Assembly (NCBI RefSeq): GCF_024385605.1
Contig: NZ_JANFOJ010000012.1
Location: 1 to 64,000 of the forward strand
Reading direction: 5' to 3'
Length of the DNA: 64,000 nt
DNA from: Sporolactobacillus sp. STSJ-5
Lineage (GTDB): Bacteria; Bacillota; Bacilli; Bacillales; Sporolactobacillaceae
Part shown: positions 1-9,010 of the stretch, piece by piece
Layout: each line of letters starts with the position of its first letter
Numbering within the stretch: the first letter of the stretch is position 1
The notes under the pieces: model-generated
Told to the model about the DNA's origin: nothing
The model's database searches: none
The model's input: only the letters and a program-made list of their open reading frames with translations
Translations under genes and position numbers: made by a program

Positions 1-31
1 TCGTTGCATCGTTCCTAACAGCAACTTTTAA

Positions 32-60
32 ATAATAACACGTTTCTATCAGGAAGTCAA
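32..60 (-). promoter_or_regulatory. rRNA-type promoter, proximal of three
   Basis: On the minus strand a -35 TTGACT (55-60) and -10 TATTAT (32-37) are separated by exactly 17 bases. Transcription would leave the window at base 1. Position beyond bofA matches the rrn operon location in Bacillus subtilis, so an rRNA operon probably starts just outside; the rRNA itself is not visible. Confidence 0.7.
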
Positions 61-105
61 CATCTTTTTTTAATTCATTTTCATCGCGTTTCAGCGACAA
101 GAAAT

Positions 106-134
106 ATCTTAACATAGATTCAATATCTCGTCAA
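106..134 (-). promoter_or_regulatory. rRNA-type promoter, middle of three
   Basis: Minus-strand -35 TTGACG (129-134), 17-base spacer, -10 TAAGAT (106-111). Same orientation and spacing as its neighbours, forming a tandem array typical of rRNA operons. Confidence 0.6.
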
Positions 135-169
135 CAACTTTTTTTGTCCTCCGAAACACGGCAAGAAAC

Positions 170-198
170 ATCATATCATTCGATGTATAGTAAGTCAA
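170..198 (-). promoter_or_regulatory. rRNA-type promoter, distal of three
   Basis: Minus-strand -35 TTGACT (193-198), 17-base spacer, -10 TATGAT (170-175). About 64 bases upstream of the middle promoter. The rest of bases 199-373 shows no gene I can support. Confidence 0.6.
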
Positions 199-373
199 TA
201 CCCCTTTATCAAAAACAATAAACATTAAAAAAATAACTTCTCCTCTGGCAAAGTCTCTGTCGTGACGGCAATGAACAGCTACATGAGCGTGCATATACAT
301 TAGAAGAAACTTTTTTAGAATCGTTTATAACCAACTTGCTACAATCTATAGATTATAAATAAAAAGCCCCCGC

Positions 374-643
374 TTATCCGCCCAGCGAGAACTTAATAAT
401 AACTAATGCAGCGATACCAGGTAGCCCAAGGAGTCCGCTGACTGCCGACGTCGCTAAATTAATTGGAATATGCATGCTGAATGATTCGCCGATAACATTC
501 AGCAGAAAGAGCAGCAATGCACCGACCACAAGACGAACTGCCAACTTGCCTATCCATTTTACAGGATGGAACGAAGCACCTGCGGCCATGACCACAAGAA
601 ACAAAATAATAATGCCGACAATTATATAGATATAATTGGTCAA
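374..643 (-). CDS. bofA: BofA, inhibitor of pro-sigma-K processing
   Basis: Small membrane protein of 89 aa, close to the 87 aa of B. subtilis BofA. In the family it sits in the outer forespore membrane with SpoIVFA and holds the SpoIVFB protease inactive until late sporulation. Two hydrophobic segments and the glycine/leucine-rich end (GLLGLPGIAAL) match the family. The TTG start at 643 is chosen because GAGGAGG lies eight bases upstream; a longer reading frame to 694 lacks such a site. It is last in the dnaX-yaaK-recR-yaaL-bofA series. Presence implies a spore former. Confidence 0.85.
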   Translation of the reverse strand: MTNYIYIIVGIIILFLVVMAAGASFHPVKWIGKLAVRLVVGALLLFLLNVIGESFSMHIPINLATSAVSGLLGLPGIAALVIIKFSLGG

Positions 644-740
644 AAGACACGCCTCCTCACCTAATATAATAGAAAAGCCATAGGTTGTCCCCAATGATTC
701 CCGTTTATAAAAGGTATGAACGCATGTCCCTTTTAGAACC

Positions 741-959
741 TTATTTATTTATGAAGTGTTTTTGCGCGCGAATTTCCTTTAGTAAGTAGAAATATTTAGC
801 TTCCGCGAGTTTCAGCTGATGCATGACCTCATCGGATGGATCAATACTGGCATCAATCACTCTTTTCTTTGTCATCCACTCGGTTTTGCATTGTTCGAGC
901 AGTCCAAGGAGTGATTCATTCATTTCCTTACGCAATACACCTTTTTTTCGGCCAAACAT
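741..959 (-). CDS. yaaL: YaaL family (DUF2508) protein
   Basis: 72-aa charged, helical protein with no known activity. The N-terminal MFGRKK, the family-style length and the place between recR and bofA identify it. ATG at 959 follows a GGAG nine bases upstream; an upstream TTG would place that ribosome site inside the gene. No membrane segment is visible. The family is conserved beside recR in Bacillales, but its role is unknown. Confidence 0.75.
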   Translation of the reverse strand: MFGRKKGVLRKEMNESLLGLLEQCKTEWMTKKRVIDASIDPSDEVMHQLKLAEAKYFYLLKEIRAQKHFINK

Positions 960-1027
960 CGCTAACATCTCCAATAATTCCGTTTAACCTTCCTGATAAA
1001 CATCAAAGCCGCGAACGATACCCTTAA

Positions 1028-1624
1028 TCAGAGTTCTCTTCGCCCTTCTAATGCTTTAGAAAGTGTCACTTCATCCGCGTATTCCAAATCACCGCCTACC
1101 GGCAGTCCATGAGCAATACGTGACGTTTTGACGCCGATCGGCTTTACAAGACGCGAGATATACATCGCCGTCGCTTCGCCTTCAACCGTTGGATTGGTTG
1201 CAAGGATAATTTCTTTCACTTTTTCATCTTCAAGTCGGCGAATCAGTTCGGCGACCTTAATATCTTCCGGACCAATGCCGTCCATTGGTGAGATAACACC
1301 ATGCAGCACATGATATAAGCCATGGTAATCACGCATCTTCTCAAGGGCTACCACGTCCTTTGGATCCTGTACAACACAAATGGTAGAATGGTCTCGCGAA
1401 GAATCATCGCAGATCGGGCACGGGTCATGATCACTAATGTTCTGACATACCGAACAATAGACTAATTTTCGTTTCACATCGACAAGCGCGCGCGCAAAGC
1501 CCATGACATCCTCTTCGTTCATATCAACTGTATAGAACGCAAGGCGCACCGCTGTTTTTGGGCCGATTCCCGGAAGCTTCATAAAGCTGTCGATCAATTT
1601 CGCAATCGGTTCAGGATACTGCAT
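1028..1624 (-). CDS. recR: Recombination mediator RecR
   Basis: 198-aa RecR, the normal family size. RecR works with RecO (and RecF) to load RecA on SSB-coated gapped DNA. Visible parts: N-terminal helix-hairpin-helix (LPGIGPKTA, residues 17-25), a four-cysteine zinc finger (C57, C60, C69, C72) and a TOPRIM domain from about residue 80. Start at 1624 is preferred because AAGGAGAT precedes it and MQYPEP is the standard family beginning; nine extra upstream residues are possible but unlikely. Downstream of yaaK with a short gap, as in other Firmicutes. Confidence 0.95.
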   Translation of the reverse strand: MQYPEPIAKLIDSFMKLPGIGPKTAVRLAFYTVDMNEEDVMGFARALVDVKRKLVYCSVCQNISDHDPCPICDDSSRDHSTICVVQDPKDVVALEKMRDYHGLYHVLHGVISPMDGIGPEDIKVAELIRRLEDEKVKEIILATNPTVEGEATAMYISRLVKPIGVKTSRIAHGLPVGGDLEYADEVTLSKALEGRREL

Positions 1625-1726
1625 CACCGATCTCCTTCCGCTTGTTGTCAAGAAAGCTCATAATGAACGGACAGCGAACTCCGTTTTATCTAGTCACGGA
1701 ATTCGCCGCCCGATCGATTGACTCAA

Positions 1727-2041
1727 TTACATTCCAGGAAGATTCAACCCCTGAGTAAACTTGCCAAGCCGCTTTTGCGCCAGTTCATCCGCATGCGCAA
1801 GTGCATCGTTTACTGCAGCCACAATGAGATCTTGCAACATTTCCACGTCGTCCGGATCTACAGCCTCCGGATTGATTGCCACGTCAACAATCTGCTTTTG
1901 TCCGCTTGCCTTGACCGTAACAACGCCGCCTCCGGCTGTTCCTTCTACAATCTCTTCTTTTAATTTATCCTGAGCCTCAGCCATTTGTTTTTGCATTTTC
2001 TGTACCTGACGCATCATGTTGTTCATATTTCCTCGCATCAT
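1727..2041 (-). CDS. yaaK: YbaB/EbfC nucleoid-associated protein
   Basis: 104-aa DNA-binding dimer of the YbaB/EbfC family. It begins MMRGNMNN and contains the conserved [16 protein letters not shown] core and a methionine-rich amphipathic N-terminal helix. ATG at 2041 has GGAGG eight bases upstream; the GTG at 2056 would contain that ribosome site and is rejected. Family members bind DNA weakly and compact the nucleoid; the precise role is unresolved. It lies 21 bases after dnaX and before recR, probably in one transcript. Confidence 0.92.
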   Translation of the reverse strand: MMRGNMNNMMRQVQKMQKQMAEAQDKLKEEIVEGTAGGGVVTVKASGQKQIVDVAINPEAVDPDDVEMLQDLIVAAVNDALAHADELAQKRLGKFTQGLNLPGM

Positions 2042-2062
2042 GTCAATCGCCTCCACTATTGA

Positions 2063-3763
2063 TTAATCTTTAATATCGAGCAAATCGGGACCGACCAGCT
2101 TTTTTGCTTCTGCAATAAGAGGATCCTCCTCCTCTTTCTTGCCGTCATTGTCCGGATTTGATTTCGAACGTTCAATAAAATCTTTCTTCAGGGTTTTCCA
2201 TGTATCCTCAGGAATAGGATACATGGTTTTCTGTTTCTTTGTCACGTCCTGAACAATGGATTGGACTAACCCCATGATATTACTTTTGTTTTCCATGACC
2301 ATCTGACAATGAAAATCATATTTAAAAGCTTGCACAAAACCTTCCGCGGAGCTTGCTACGGGCTGACTCTCCAGCATCCAAGCATGTGCCGCCACATTTT
2401 CCGAACGAATCTTCGCCATCACCTTTGCCCATACCGATCGCAGCTCAATTAAATCCTCTTTTGTCGCATCCTCAAGGACACGATTGATATGCGCGGTCGG
2501 AATGCGCAGACTGCTGTTTCTGCGCGGCGCGCGCGCATGATTTGATTCCGGTTGAGGATCTTGACGAGACGCAGCAGGAGATGCAACGGACAATTGATGA
2601 ACCTGTTGTTCCAGCGCGTTGAGCCGTTTCTGCAGGGCAGAAGAGTCGGAAGAACCCGCTGCCGCCCCACTCATTGTCTCTGAATGCTCGCACAATCGAA
2701 CAACAGCCATCTCAAGCAAAATTCTCGGATGGTTGGTCCTTTTCATGTCAAGAAGTGCACTGTTCAACTGATTGATGACTTGAAAAAGCCTGTCGGACGG
2801 AACATTTTCCGCTTGCTTGCGGAAATCATCGTCAACTCGTGGACGACTCAACAAGTCTTCAAGCTGTGGAGACGTTTTATAAAGCAGAAGATCTCGATAA
2901 TAGAAGATCATTTGCTCCATCAACCGCAGCGGATCCTTGCCCTGTTCCAAAAGTTCGCCGATTTTCCCAATCGCTCCTGCTGCATTGCTATCCTCAAGGA
3001 ATTCAATTAATTCACGAACCATCTGGTCGGCAACCATGCCCGTCACATCAAGAACATCTTGAACGGTAACCGTTGCTTCGCTGTAAGCGGCAGTTTGGTC
3101 CAATACACTTAGTGCGTCACGCATTCCGCCTTCACTTGCCTTAGCAATCAGTTGAAGTGCTTCGTCTTCCGCATCAATTTTCTGATCTTGGACGACAAAA
3201 CGCAGCCGCTCAAAAATTTCAGATGAAGGGATGCGGCGGAAATCAAATTGCTGGCAGCGAGAAATGATCGTGAGCGGTATTTTCTGAGGCTCAGTTGTCG
3301 CAAGGATAAAAACAGCATGTTCCGGCGGTTCTTCCAGCGTTTTAAGCAGCGCGTTAAAGGCACCTGTTGACAGCATATGCACTTCGTCAATGATATAAAC
3401 TTTGTAACGGACTTCACTCGGCGCATATTTTACCTTGTCGCGAATATCACGTATCTCATCCACGCCATTGTTCGACGCGGCATCAATTTCAATGACATCG
3501 GCAATGCTCCCGCTCGTGATGCCCCGGCAGGCCGCGCACTCATTGCACGGTTCGGCAGCCGGCGCATGTTCGCAGTTAATCGCCTTCGCAAAAATCTTAG
3601 CGGCGCTTGTCTTCCCTGTCCCGCGCGGTCCGGTGAATAGATAAGCGTGAGAAAATTGCTGTTTTGTCAGCGCGTTCTGGAGAGTCTGGGCAATGTGCTG
3701 CTGCCCGGCCAAATCATGAAAAGTTTGAGGCCGGTAGACTCTGTAAAGCGCCTGATAAGCCAT
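2063..3763 (-). CDS. dnaX: DNA polymerase III subunits gamma/tau
   Basis: 566-aa clamp-loader ATPase. Residues 45-52 carry the Walker A GPRGTGKT, C64/C73/C76/C79 a zinc site, 126-129 the DEVH box and 168-170 the SRC sensor; the tau-like C-terminal half is poorly conserved. It loads DnaN onto primed DNA and links polymerase to the DnaB helicase. Start at 3763 has a purine-rich GGGGGAAGAAG site. First gene of the cluster running to bofA; SRP RNA lies just upstream. I see no obvious programmed frameshift signal for making a separate gamma form. Confidence 0.96.
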   Translation of the reverse strand: MAYQALYRVYRPQTFHDLAGQQHIAQTLQNALTKQQFSHAYLFTGPRGTGKTSAAKIFAKAINCEHAPAAEPCNECAACRGITSGSIADVIEIDAASNNGVDEIRDIRDKVKYAPSEVRYKVYIIDEVHMLSTGAFNALLKTLEEPPEHAVFILATTEPQKIPLTIISRCQQFDFRRIPSSEIFERLRFVVQDQKIDAEDEALQLIAKASEGGMRDALSVLDQTAAYSEATVTVQDVLDVTGMVADQMVRELIEFLEDSNAAGAIGKIGELLEQGKDPLRLMEQMIFYYRDLLLYKTSPQLEDLLSRPRVDDDFRKQAENVPSDRLFQVINQLNSALLDMKRTNHPRILLEMAVVRLCEHSETMSGAAAGSSDSSALQKRLNALEQQVHQLSVASPAASRQDPQPESNHARAPRRNSSLRIPTAHINRVLEDATKEDLIELRSVWAKVMAKIRSENVAAHAWMLESQPVASSAEGFVQAFKYDFHCQMVMENKSNIMGLVQSIVQDVTKKQKTMYPIPEDTWKTLKKDFIERSKSNPDNDGKKEEEDPLIAEAKKLVGPDLLDIKD

Positions 3764-3864
3764 CTTCTTCCCCCTTTTACCGAATACGCTCGGCGTTAAT
3801 GATATACGTTCATTATAACGGTTACTGTGATTGAAAGAAACTGCGGCACAAATCTTTCTGCACG

Positions 3865-3906
3865 AAAAAGCAAGAGCCGCCGAAGATCAGCTTCGACAGC
3901 TCTTGC
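3865..3906 (-). terminator. Terminator after SRP RNA
   Basis: Minus-strand hairpin with perfect 8-bp arms GCAAGAGC (3899-3906) and GCTCTTGC (3870-3877), followed by a T run. It ends the tRNA-Ser/SRP RNA transcript before dnaX. Confidence 0.85.
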
Positions 3907-3920
3907 AAAATTATTTTTAA

Positions 3921-4190
3921 CGCCGTGCACCTTTCGTCGATCAAGACATCATGAGCGCTTCTCAAGCCGCCGGCTCAGCCCAGGCAGCCCCGCGGCACAC
4001 GAAAGGTCTCACTTACTGCTGCTTCCTTCCGGACCTGACAGGGTTCATGAGTTTCCGTTGCGCGGGACCCAAGCGTCAACACCACGTACTTGAGGCTGCC
4101 CCACAATGCCGAGACCTCGTGAAAGGAATTCAACCTCGCTACAGCGGATTGCGAGTTACAGGGCACCGCTACCTCCCCATCTAGCACGGC
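3921..4190 (-). ncRNA. scr: Signal recognition particle RNA, large Bacillus type (scRNA)
   Basis: About 270-nt RNA that scaffolds Ffh and, in Bacillus, HBsu for co-translational targeting of membrane and secreted proteins. The 5' GCCGTGCTAG pairs with the 3' GTGCACGGC. The domain IV hallmark GTCAGGTCCGGAAGGAAGC is present near 4018-4038, the 5' domain begins with the GGGGAGGTAGCGG-type Alu sequence, and the length matches the Bacillus large SRP RNA. It lies 19 bases after tRNA-Ser, so the two are likely co-transcribed and processed. Position next to dnaX is conserved. Confidence 0.93.
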
Positions 4191-4209
4191 TAATTTTCTA
4201 ACAAATTAA

Positions 4210-4302
4210 TGGCGGAGGCGAGAGGATTTGAACCCCCGCGGCGCCGAACGACGCCCTAACTGATTTCGAGTCAGTCCCCTTCAGCCACTTGGGTACGCCT
4301 CC
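4210..4302 (-). tRNA. tRNA-Ser (anticodon CGA)
   Basis: 93-nt class II tRNA with a long variable arm. Acceptor GGAGGCG pairs with CGCCTCC, the anticodon stem ACTGA/TCAGT encloses loop CTCGAAA, giving anticodon CGA (reads UCG). CCA is encoded at 4210-4212. It directly precedes the SRP RNA. Confidence 0.95.
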
Positions 4303-4370
4303 ACAGCCAAATACCGTAACTGCTTCAATTCAGATTCATGCTTGCTTCATAAATCGTTACGACGATGGTT

Positions 4371-4399
4371 AGTTTAACATAAAAATTAAGAGAGAGCAA
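4371..4399 (-). promoter_or_regulatory. Putative promoter for tRNA-Ser and SRP RNA
   Basis: Minus-strand -35 TTGCTC (4394-4399), 17-base spacer, -10 TAAACT (4371-4376), about 70 bases before the tRNA. Confidence 0.5.
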
Positions 4400-4513
4400 G
4401 AAGGCACAACAACTGTATATCCCCATTATAAAATCACTTTTACAACACAATCCGTCTCTTTTATTAAAAGATTTGCCACCCAAGAAATTGATGATGCCTG
4501 ATTTCGCGAAGAT

Positions 4514-5191
4514 TCATTTAAATAATTCGTTAAATTGCTGTTTTCCCCGTTTCGTTAAGGCCACAGCTCGAGTTTGATTAGGGCGATAGAGCCATTCTTG
4601 ATCAAACATGGCTTCTAACAAACGCCTGCCCATTAAGCCTTTTAAATGAAATTTACGTTCGCTCCAATCGATGCATGGCAGAATTAAATCATTTTGCCGG
4701 CATTCATGATCAGTAAAAACAATCTCAAAGTGTTTTTCTAGCAAAGCAAAGCCCTTAGAGGTTATGGTTAGTCCAGCTCGCTCTTGAGTAATCCAGTTCT
4801 TTTCCACTAGTTGCTGCATGAGCACGACACCCAGTTTTCCAGCAAGGTGGCTGTAACACGTTCGAGCATTCTGCAAAGCGGCTTGCTGTTGGTTTTCCCT
4901 AAAAGAATGTACGTTTTTTTGTGGGGAAACCACTAAAATCTGCTCAATTAAATCTGCAATTTGTCGATCGGCTAGTCGAAAATAATGCCAGCGTCCTTGA
5001 ACATAACTTTCTAACCAATTTTGAGCTGTTAATTTAGCCAAATGGAAGGAAATAGTATTTGCCTTTAAGGTTGTTGCTCTAGTAATTTCATTGACCGTAT
5101 GAAAACGGTTATCCATCAAAAAAACCAAAATTTTTGTACGATGGGTATTTCCTAATAGATTGGTAACTACTGAACTATCTGGTGTCTGCAT
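4514..5191 (-). CDS. ArsR-type winged-helix transcriptional regulator
   Basis: 225-aa protein with an N-terminal winged-helix domain (about residues 8-80: LLGNTHRTKILVFL, then TISFHLAKL recognition region). A longer C-terminal part (about 110-225) resembles the effector half of ArsR-like regulators that pair with small oxidoreductases. No CxC metal-binding motif typical of ArsR/SmtB sensors is visible; C139, C169 and C178-like cysteines are scattered. It is divergent from the flavin-reductase-like gene with only 84 bases between, holding a palindrome, so it probably controls that gene. Function and inducer unknown. Likely acquired, since it interrupts the usual tadA-SRP RNA order. Confidence 0.65.
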   Translation of the reverse strand: MQTPDSSVVTNLLGNTHRTKILVFLMDNRFHTVNEITRATTLKANTISFHLAKLTAQNWLESYVQGRWHYFRLADRQIADLIEQILVVSPQKNVHSFRENQQQAALQNARTCYSHLAGKLGVVLMQQLVEKNWITQERAGLTITSKGFALLEKHFEIVFTDHECRQNDLILPCIDWSERKFHLKGLMGRRLLEAMFDQEWLYRPNQTRAVALTKRGKQQFNELFK

Positions 5192-5207
5192 TGATCATTT
5201 CCTCATC

Positions 5208-5221
5208 TCGAACGCATTCGA
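5208..5221. promoter_or_regulatory. Candidate operator palindrome between divergent genes
   Basis: Perfect inverted repeat TCGAA-CGCA-TTCGA in the short divergent gap between the ArsR-type regulator and the flavin-reductase-like gene. Binding is inferred from position only. Confidence 0.4.
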
Positions 5222-5275
5222 TATGTTTCCTTTATAAAATAAAGCATACCATGTTAAATGAAGAGGAGCATACCG

Positions 5276-5869
5276 ATGGCGCATATCAAAACACAATTAA
5301 ATAGTCTTTACTATGGATTTCCTGTAGCTTTATTGACGAGTTGGGACCAGAAAACAGGCACGACCAACATCACACCCGTTTCTTCCGTTTGGTCATTAAG
5401 TGATCAAGTCGTTTTGGGAATCAGCCAAAACAGTAAATGTTTTGATAATCTGCAAAATACACCGGAACTGGTCTTAAATGTACCTGACCGACAATTGTGG
5501 ACCCAGGTCGAAGCTATTGCGAAAACGACTGGTAAAAAAAGTCTTCCCGAGTATAAGAAAAAACGCGGCTATCACTACTGCTCGAATAAATTTGAATTGG
5601 GCGGTTTCACGGCAGACCACAGTTTGTTCGTCAAGCCAGAAAAAATTAAAGAATGCGGCATTCAAGTTGAATTGGCAGTCAATAAAATTAATTCAAGAAC
5701 AGACTTTGCCATTATTGAAGCACAAGTTTTAACCAGCTATGTCGATTCCTGCTTGCTGGATGGTCAGCACATCGCTCATGCAAAATGGAATCCCATCTTT
5801 TACAAATTTAGAGAGTATTGTACGGATAATCAATCGTTAGGATTCAATTTCAGGTTCAATGAACATTAA
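5276..5869 (+). CDS. Flavin reductase-like FMN-binding split-barrel protein
   Basis: 197-aa protein of the flavin reductase-like/FMN-binding split-barrel superfamily. The N-terminal half contains PVALLTSWD and TNITPVSSVWSLSDQVVLGIS, the beta-barrel that binds FMN in these proteins, followed by NTPELVLNVPD. Such proteins reduce flavin or act as flavoenzymes of unknown substrate. ATG at 5276 is preferred, seven bases after AAGAGGAG; an ATG at 5258 would overlap that site. Paired with the divergent ArsR-type regulator. No metal or antibiotic resistance partner is near, so the substrate cannot be named. Confidence 0.65.
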   Translation: MAHIKTQLNSLYYGFPVALLTSWDQKTGTTNITPVSSVWSLSDQVVLGISQNSKCFDNLQNTPELVLNVPDRQLWTQVEAIAKTTGKKSLPEYKKKRGYHYCSNKFELGGFTADHSLFVKPEKIKECGIQVELAVNKINSRTDFAIIEAQVLTSYVDSCLLDGQHIAHAKWNPIFYKFREYCTDNQSLGFNFRFNEH

Positions 5870-5913
5870 AGACGCCGATCGTCAAAAAACGTAGCACATC
5901 AAGCTTGGTTCTA

Positions 5914-5950
5914 CCAAAAAACCTCTCTATTTTTTTCTAGAGGGGTTTCA
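5914..5950 (-). terminator. Terminator between convergent genes
   Basis: Nine-base-pair stem AACCTCTCT (5920-5928) with AGAGGGGTT (5939-5947), including one G-T pair. On the minus strand it ends in a T run and suits tadA; it may also stop the plus-strand gene. Confidence 0.65.
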
Positions 5951-5981
5951 ATCAACACATATATTATTTTTCCGTCCATCA

Positions 5982-6575
<594 letters not shown>

Positions 6576-6595
6576 CATTAAAAATCGGAAACCAA

Positions 6596-7867
6596 TTATT
6601 CTTCTTCATTAGAAAGATGCAACTTGTTAATCAGTGCAAAGAACAAGCTGAGCAGCACGCCGACGATCGTCGCAAGACCCATGCCGTTCAGAGGAACCTT
6701 GCCAACATTGATCGTCACACCACTAAGCCCGGTCGCAAAGATTACCGTTGCGAGAATGATGTTTTGCGCTTTGGCAAAATCAACCTTCGATTCGACAAAA
6801 ATACGGAAGCCGTTGGATGCAATGACACCGTAAAGGATCAGCGAAATGCCGCCGATAACAGCCGAAGGAATGGATGAAATCAGTGCCGAAAGCTTACCGA
6901 CAAAGGAAAGAACAACGGCAATAACCGCCGCTCCGCCAATGATCCATGTGGAATAAACGCGCGTAATTGCGAGTACACCAATGTTTTCGCCGTAAGTCGT
7001 ATTCGGGGTCGCCCCGACAAATCCGGAAATGACCGTTGAAATACCGTTACCGAACATCGAACGATCAAGTCCCGGATCCTTAATCAGATCCTTGCCGACA
7101 ATATTACCGGTAACAATCAAGTGGCCGATGTGTTCGGCAATGACGACTAGTGCTGCCGGAAGAATAATGGAAATGCTTGCCATATCCCAAGTCGGTGTAT
7201 AGAAGTGAGGCAGAGAAAGCCAGCTTGCCGACGCAACCGGTTTAAAATCCAGAATACCGACACCCCAAGCAATAAAATATCCGGCAACAATACCGATCAG
7301 AATCGGAATAATTTTCATGAATCCGCGGAACAGTACCCATCCGAGAATGGTAATTAAAATCGTCAGGAGCGAGACAAGAACCGTTTTCGGATCCATTGCC
7401 CACTTGGCGACTCCTGCCGGGGCAATTAATCCGGCACTCGTTGCTGCTGTCGGAATCAGTTGCAGTCCGATGATCGCAACAATTGATCCCATCGTGACCG
7501 GAGGAAAAACAATATCAATCCACTTTGTACCAACGAGATGAATAATAAATGAAACAATAATGAAGACCAAGCCGACGGCGATAAATCCGCCGAGCGCAGC
7601 TTGATAGCCGCTCGTTCCGATTACCGCAAGCACCGGCGAGATAAACGCGAAGCTTGAGCCTAGATAAGCCGGAATTTTCCCACGACAGATTGCCAAATAA
7701 AGCAGCGTGCCAATTCCGTTCATCAGTAAAATGGTTGCCGGGTCAACCTTGAAAATAAGCGGTACAAGAACCGTAGACCCGAACATCGCAAATAAGTGCT
7801 GAAAACTTAAAGGAATACTTTCAATTAATGGAAGCTTCTCGTCTGTTTGAACGATGCGTCCTGCCAC
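6596..7867 (-). CDS. uraA: Uracil permease (NCS2 nucleobase:cation symporter)
   Basis: 423-aa polytopic protein, about 14 membrane segments, of the NCS2 family. QHLFAMFGSTVLVP, AEHIGHLIVTGNI and the ATPNTTYGENIG signature are those of UraA/PyrP uracil transporters rather than xanthine carriers. GTG at 7867 is preferred because GGAGGAG lies six bases upstream; a TTG at 7882 would contain this site. It stands alone with its own terminator and no pyr genes nearby. No PyrR-type attenuator is evident in the 130-base upstream gap. Substrate inferred from motifs. Confidence 0.85.
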   Translation of the reverse strand: MAGRIVQTDEKLPLIESIPLSFQHLFAMFGSTVLVPLIFKVDPATILLMNGIGTLLYLAICRGKIPAYLGSSFAFISPVLAVIGTSGYQAALGGFIAVGLVFIIVSFIIHLVGTKWIDIVFPPVTMGSIVAIIGLQLIPTAATSAGLIAPAGVAKWAMDPKTVLVSLLTILITILGWVLFRGFMKIIPILIGIVAGYFIAWGVGILDFKPVASASWLSLPHFYTPTWDMASISIILPAALVVIAEHIGHLIVTGNIVGKDLIKDPGLDRSMFGNGISTVISGFVGATPNTTYGENIGVLAITRVYSTWIIGGAAVIAVVLSFVGKLSALISSIPSAVIGGISLILYGVIASNGFRIFVESKVDFAKAQNIILATVIFATGLSGVTINVGKVPLNGMGLATIVGVLLSLFFALINKLHLSNEEE

Positions 7868-7973
7868 GTGCAACTCCTCCAACTATGTATAATTTGTCCA
7901 ACTTGTTAAGTATAACGGATGTTCCATGACATGCAAAAGAATAAAATGAGCAAATATCCGAAAATTTTTTCCA

Positions 7974-8001
7974 AAAAAAGAAGACGCCGCAACGTCTTCT
8001 T
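7974..8001 (-). terminator. Terminator after BI-1 family gene
   Basis: Perfect stem GAAGACG (7980-7986)/CGTCTTC (7993-7999), with a T run on the minus strand. Confidence 0.8.
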
Positions 8002-8014
8002 TATATACTCACAT

Positions 8015-8656
8015 TTAGTTTTTGGATCCGATACCGATGAATTGCAGAATATAAAGGAACAAGTTGATAAAGTCGAGATAGATCGACACAACAATCATCG
8101 GGATATCTTCATCCGTAAATCCATGCACGGTCAATCGGCTGAAATCAAACAATGTATACCCGACGAAAATAAGAATGCCAAGTCCTGAATAAATCTGCGC
8201 CGTCATCGTAGACACAGGGATAAAAACACTGAAAAGTGATAAAACAATCAGCGCAATTAGGCCAATGAATAAGAATCCGCCGAGAAAGGAAAAATCGCGT
8301 TTACTTACCATGGCATAAATCGCAATAGCGGCAAACGAAACCGTTGTTACCGTGAATGCCTGCATCACGAGCGACGCGCCGAGCAAGCTTACGTAGTGAT
8401 TAATTGCCGTATATAAGGTCACACCGGAGATAAACATGAACCCATACATCAATGAGTAGCCGACCGCTTTACGCTTTCTTACACCCATCATCATAAAGAG
8501 CATCACAAATTCTACAATAAACAGCGGCAAGCGCAGTGCATCAGAGACGTATTGTCCCAAATAGAGTCCGACTGTTGTCACCAGCAACCCGGAAAAAAAC
8601 GCTGCGAACAATTTCGAGTACGGTTTGCGAACCGCGTTCGATGCAAATTCAACCAT
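8015..8656 (-). CDS. Bax inhibitor-1/YetJ family membrane protein
   Basis: 213-aa protein with seven predicted membrane segments and the BI-1 family features: GVTLYTAINHY region, a C-terminal YLDFINLFLYILQFIG segment with the conserved aspartate used in the pH-sensing latch of YetJ. Bacterial members act as pH-dependent calcium leak channels. ATG at 8656 follows AAGGAGGATG. Monocistronic between two terminators. B. subtilis paralogues are located elsewhere, so the position is not conserved. Confidence 0.85.
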   Translation of the reverse strand: MVEFASNAVRKPYSKLFAAFFSGLLVTTVGLYLGQYVSDALRLPLFIVEFVMLFMMMGVRKRKAVGYSLMYGFMFISGVTLYTAINHYVSLLGASLVMQAFTVTTVSFAAIAIYAMVSKRDFSFLGGFLFIGLIALIVLSLFSVFIPVSTMTAQIYSGLGILIFVGYTLFDFSRLTVHGFTDEDIPMIVVSIYLDFINLFLYILQFIGIGSKN

Positions 8657-8804
8657 AAGCTGTCATCCTCCTTAAAGCTTGTAATATACATACGTCTGAT
8701 TTTCATCAAAAGTTTCCGTTGTCCACTACATATCTTTATGCTTTTATTAACCATTTTAAAAGGCTTACATCCATTATACAAAGAAAATTTGAAAAATCAA
8801 AAAT

Positions 8805-8840
8805 AAGGAAAAGGCGGTTTCCTTTTCGGAGAACCGCCTT
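8805..8840 (-). terminator. Terminator after small spore-protein pair
   Basis: Perfect 9-bp stem AAGGCGGTT (8811-8819)/AACCGCCTT (8832-8840), followed by TTCC and T-rich sequence on the minus strand. Confidence 0.8.
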
Positions 8841-8860
8841 CCTCACCTTTTGACCCGGTT

Positions 8861-9007
8861 TTACTTTTGGTGTCGCCTTGCATTGACTTCAAGAATTTTT
8901 CCTGATTGTGTCTGCTGCGTTTCGCCGTTCACTTGATTGGGCGAATGCTTGGCATGTGACATGCCAAAACGTTTGATCAATTCATCGGTACTGCCCGGCT
9001 CTTTCAC
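8861..9007 (-). CDS. Small hydrophilic protein paired with SspK-like gene
   Basis: 48-aa reading frame with GTG at 9007 and a GGAGGG ribosome site that overlaps the end of the gene before it. The product is rich in Q, N, K, H and S (for example SHAKHSPNQVNGETQQTQ), with no cysteine and no hydrophobic stretch. This composition is like small spore-core proteins, but I do not recognise the family. The stop of the upstream SspK-like gene is three bases from the GTG, so the two are almost certainly translated together. A role in the spore is inferred from neighbour and composition only. Confidence 0.55.
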   Translation of the reverse strand: MKEPGSTDELIKRFGMSHAKHSPNQVNGETQQTQSGKILEVNARRHQK

Positions 9008-9010
9008 CTG

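Noticed and set aside
3827-4187. Overlapping 70-88 codon open frames on both strands around 3.9-4.2 kb
   Set aside because: They lie over the SRP RNA and its terminator; no ribosome sites and no family features.
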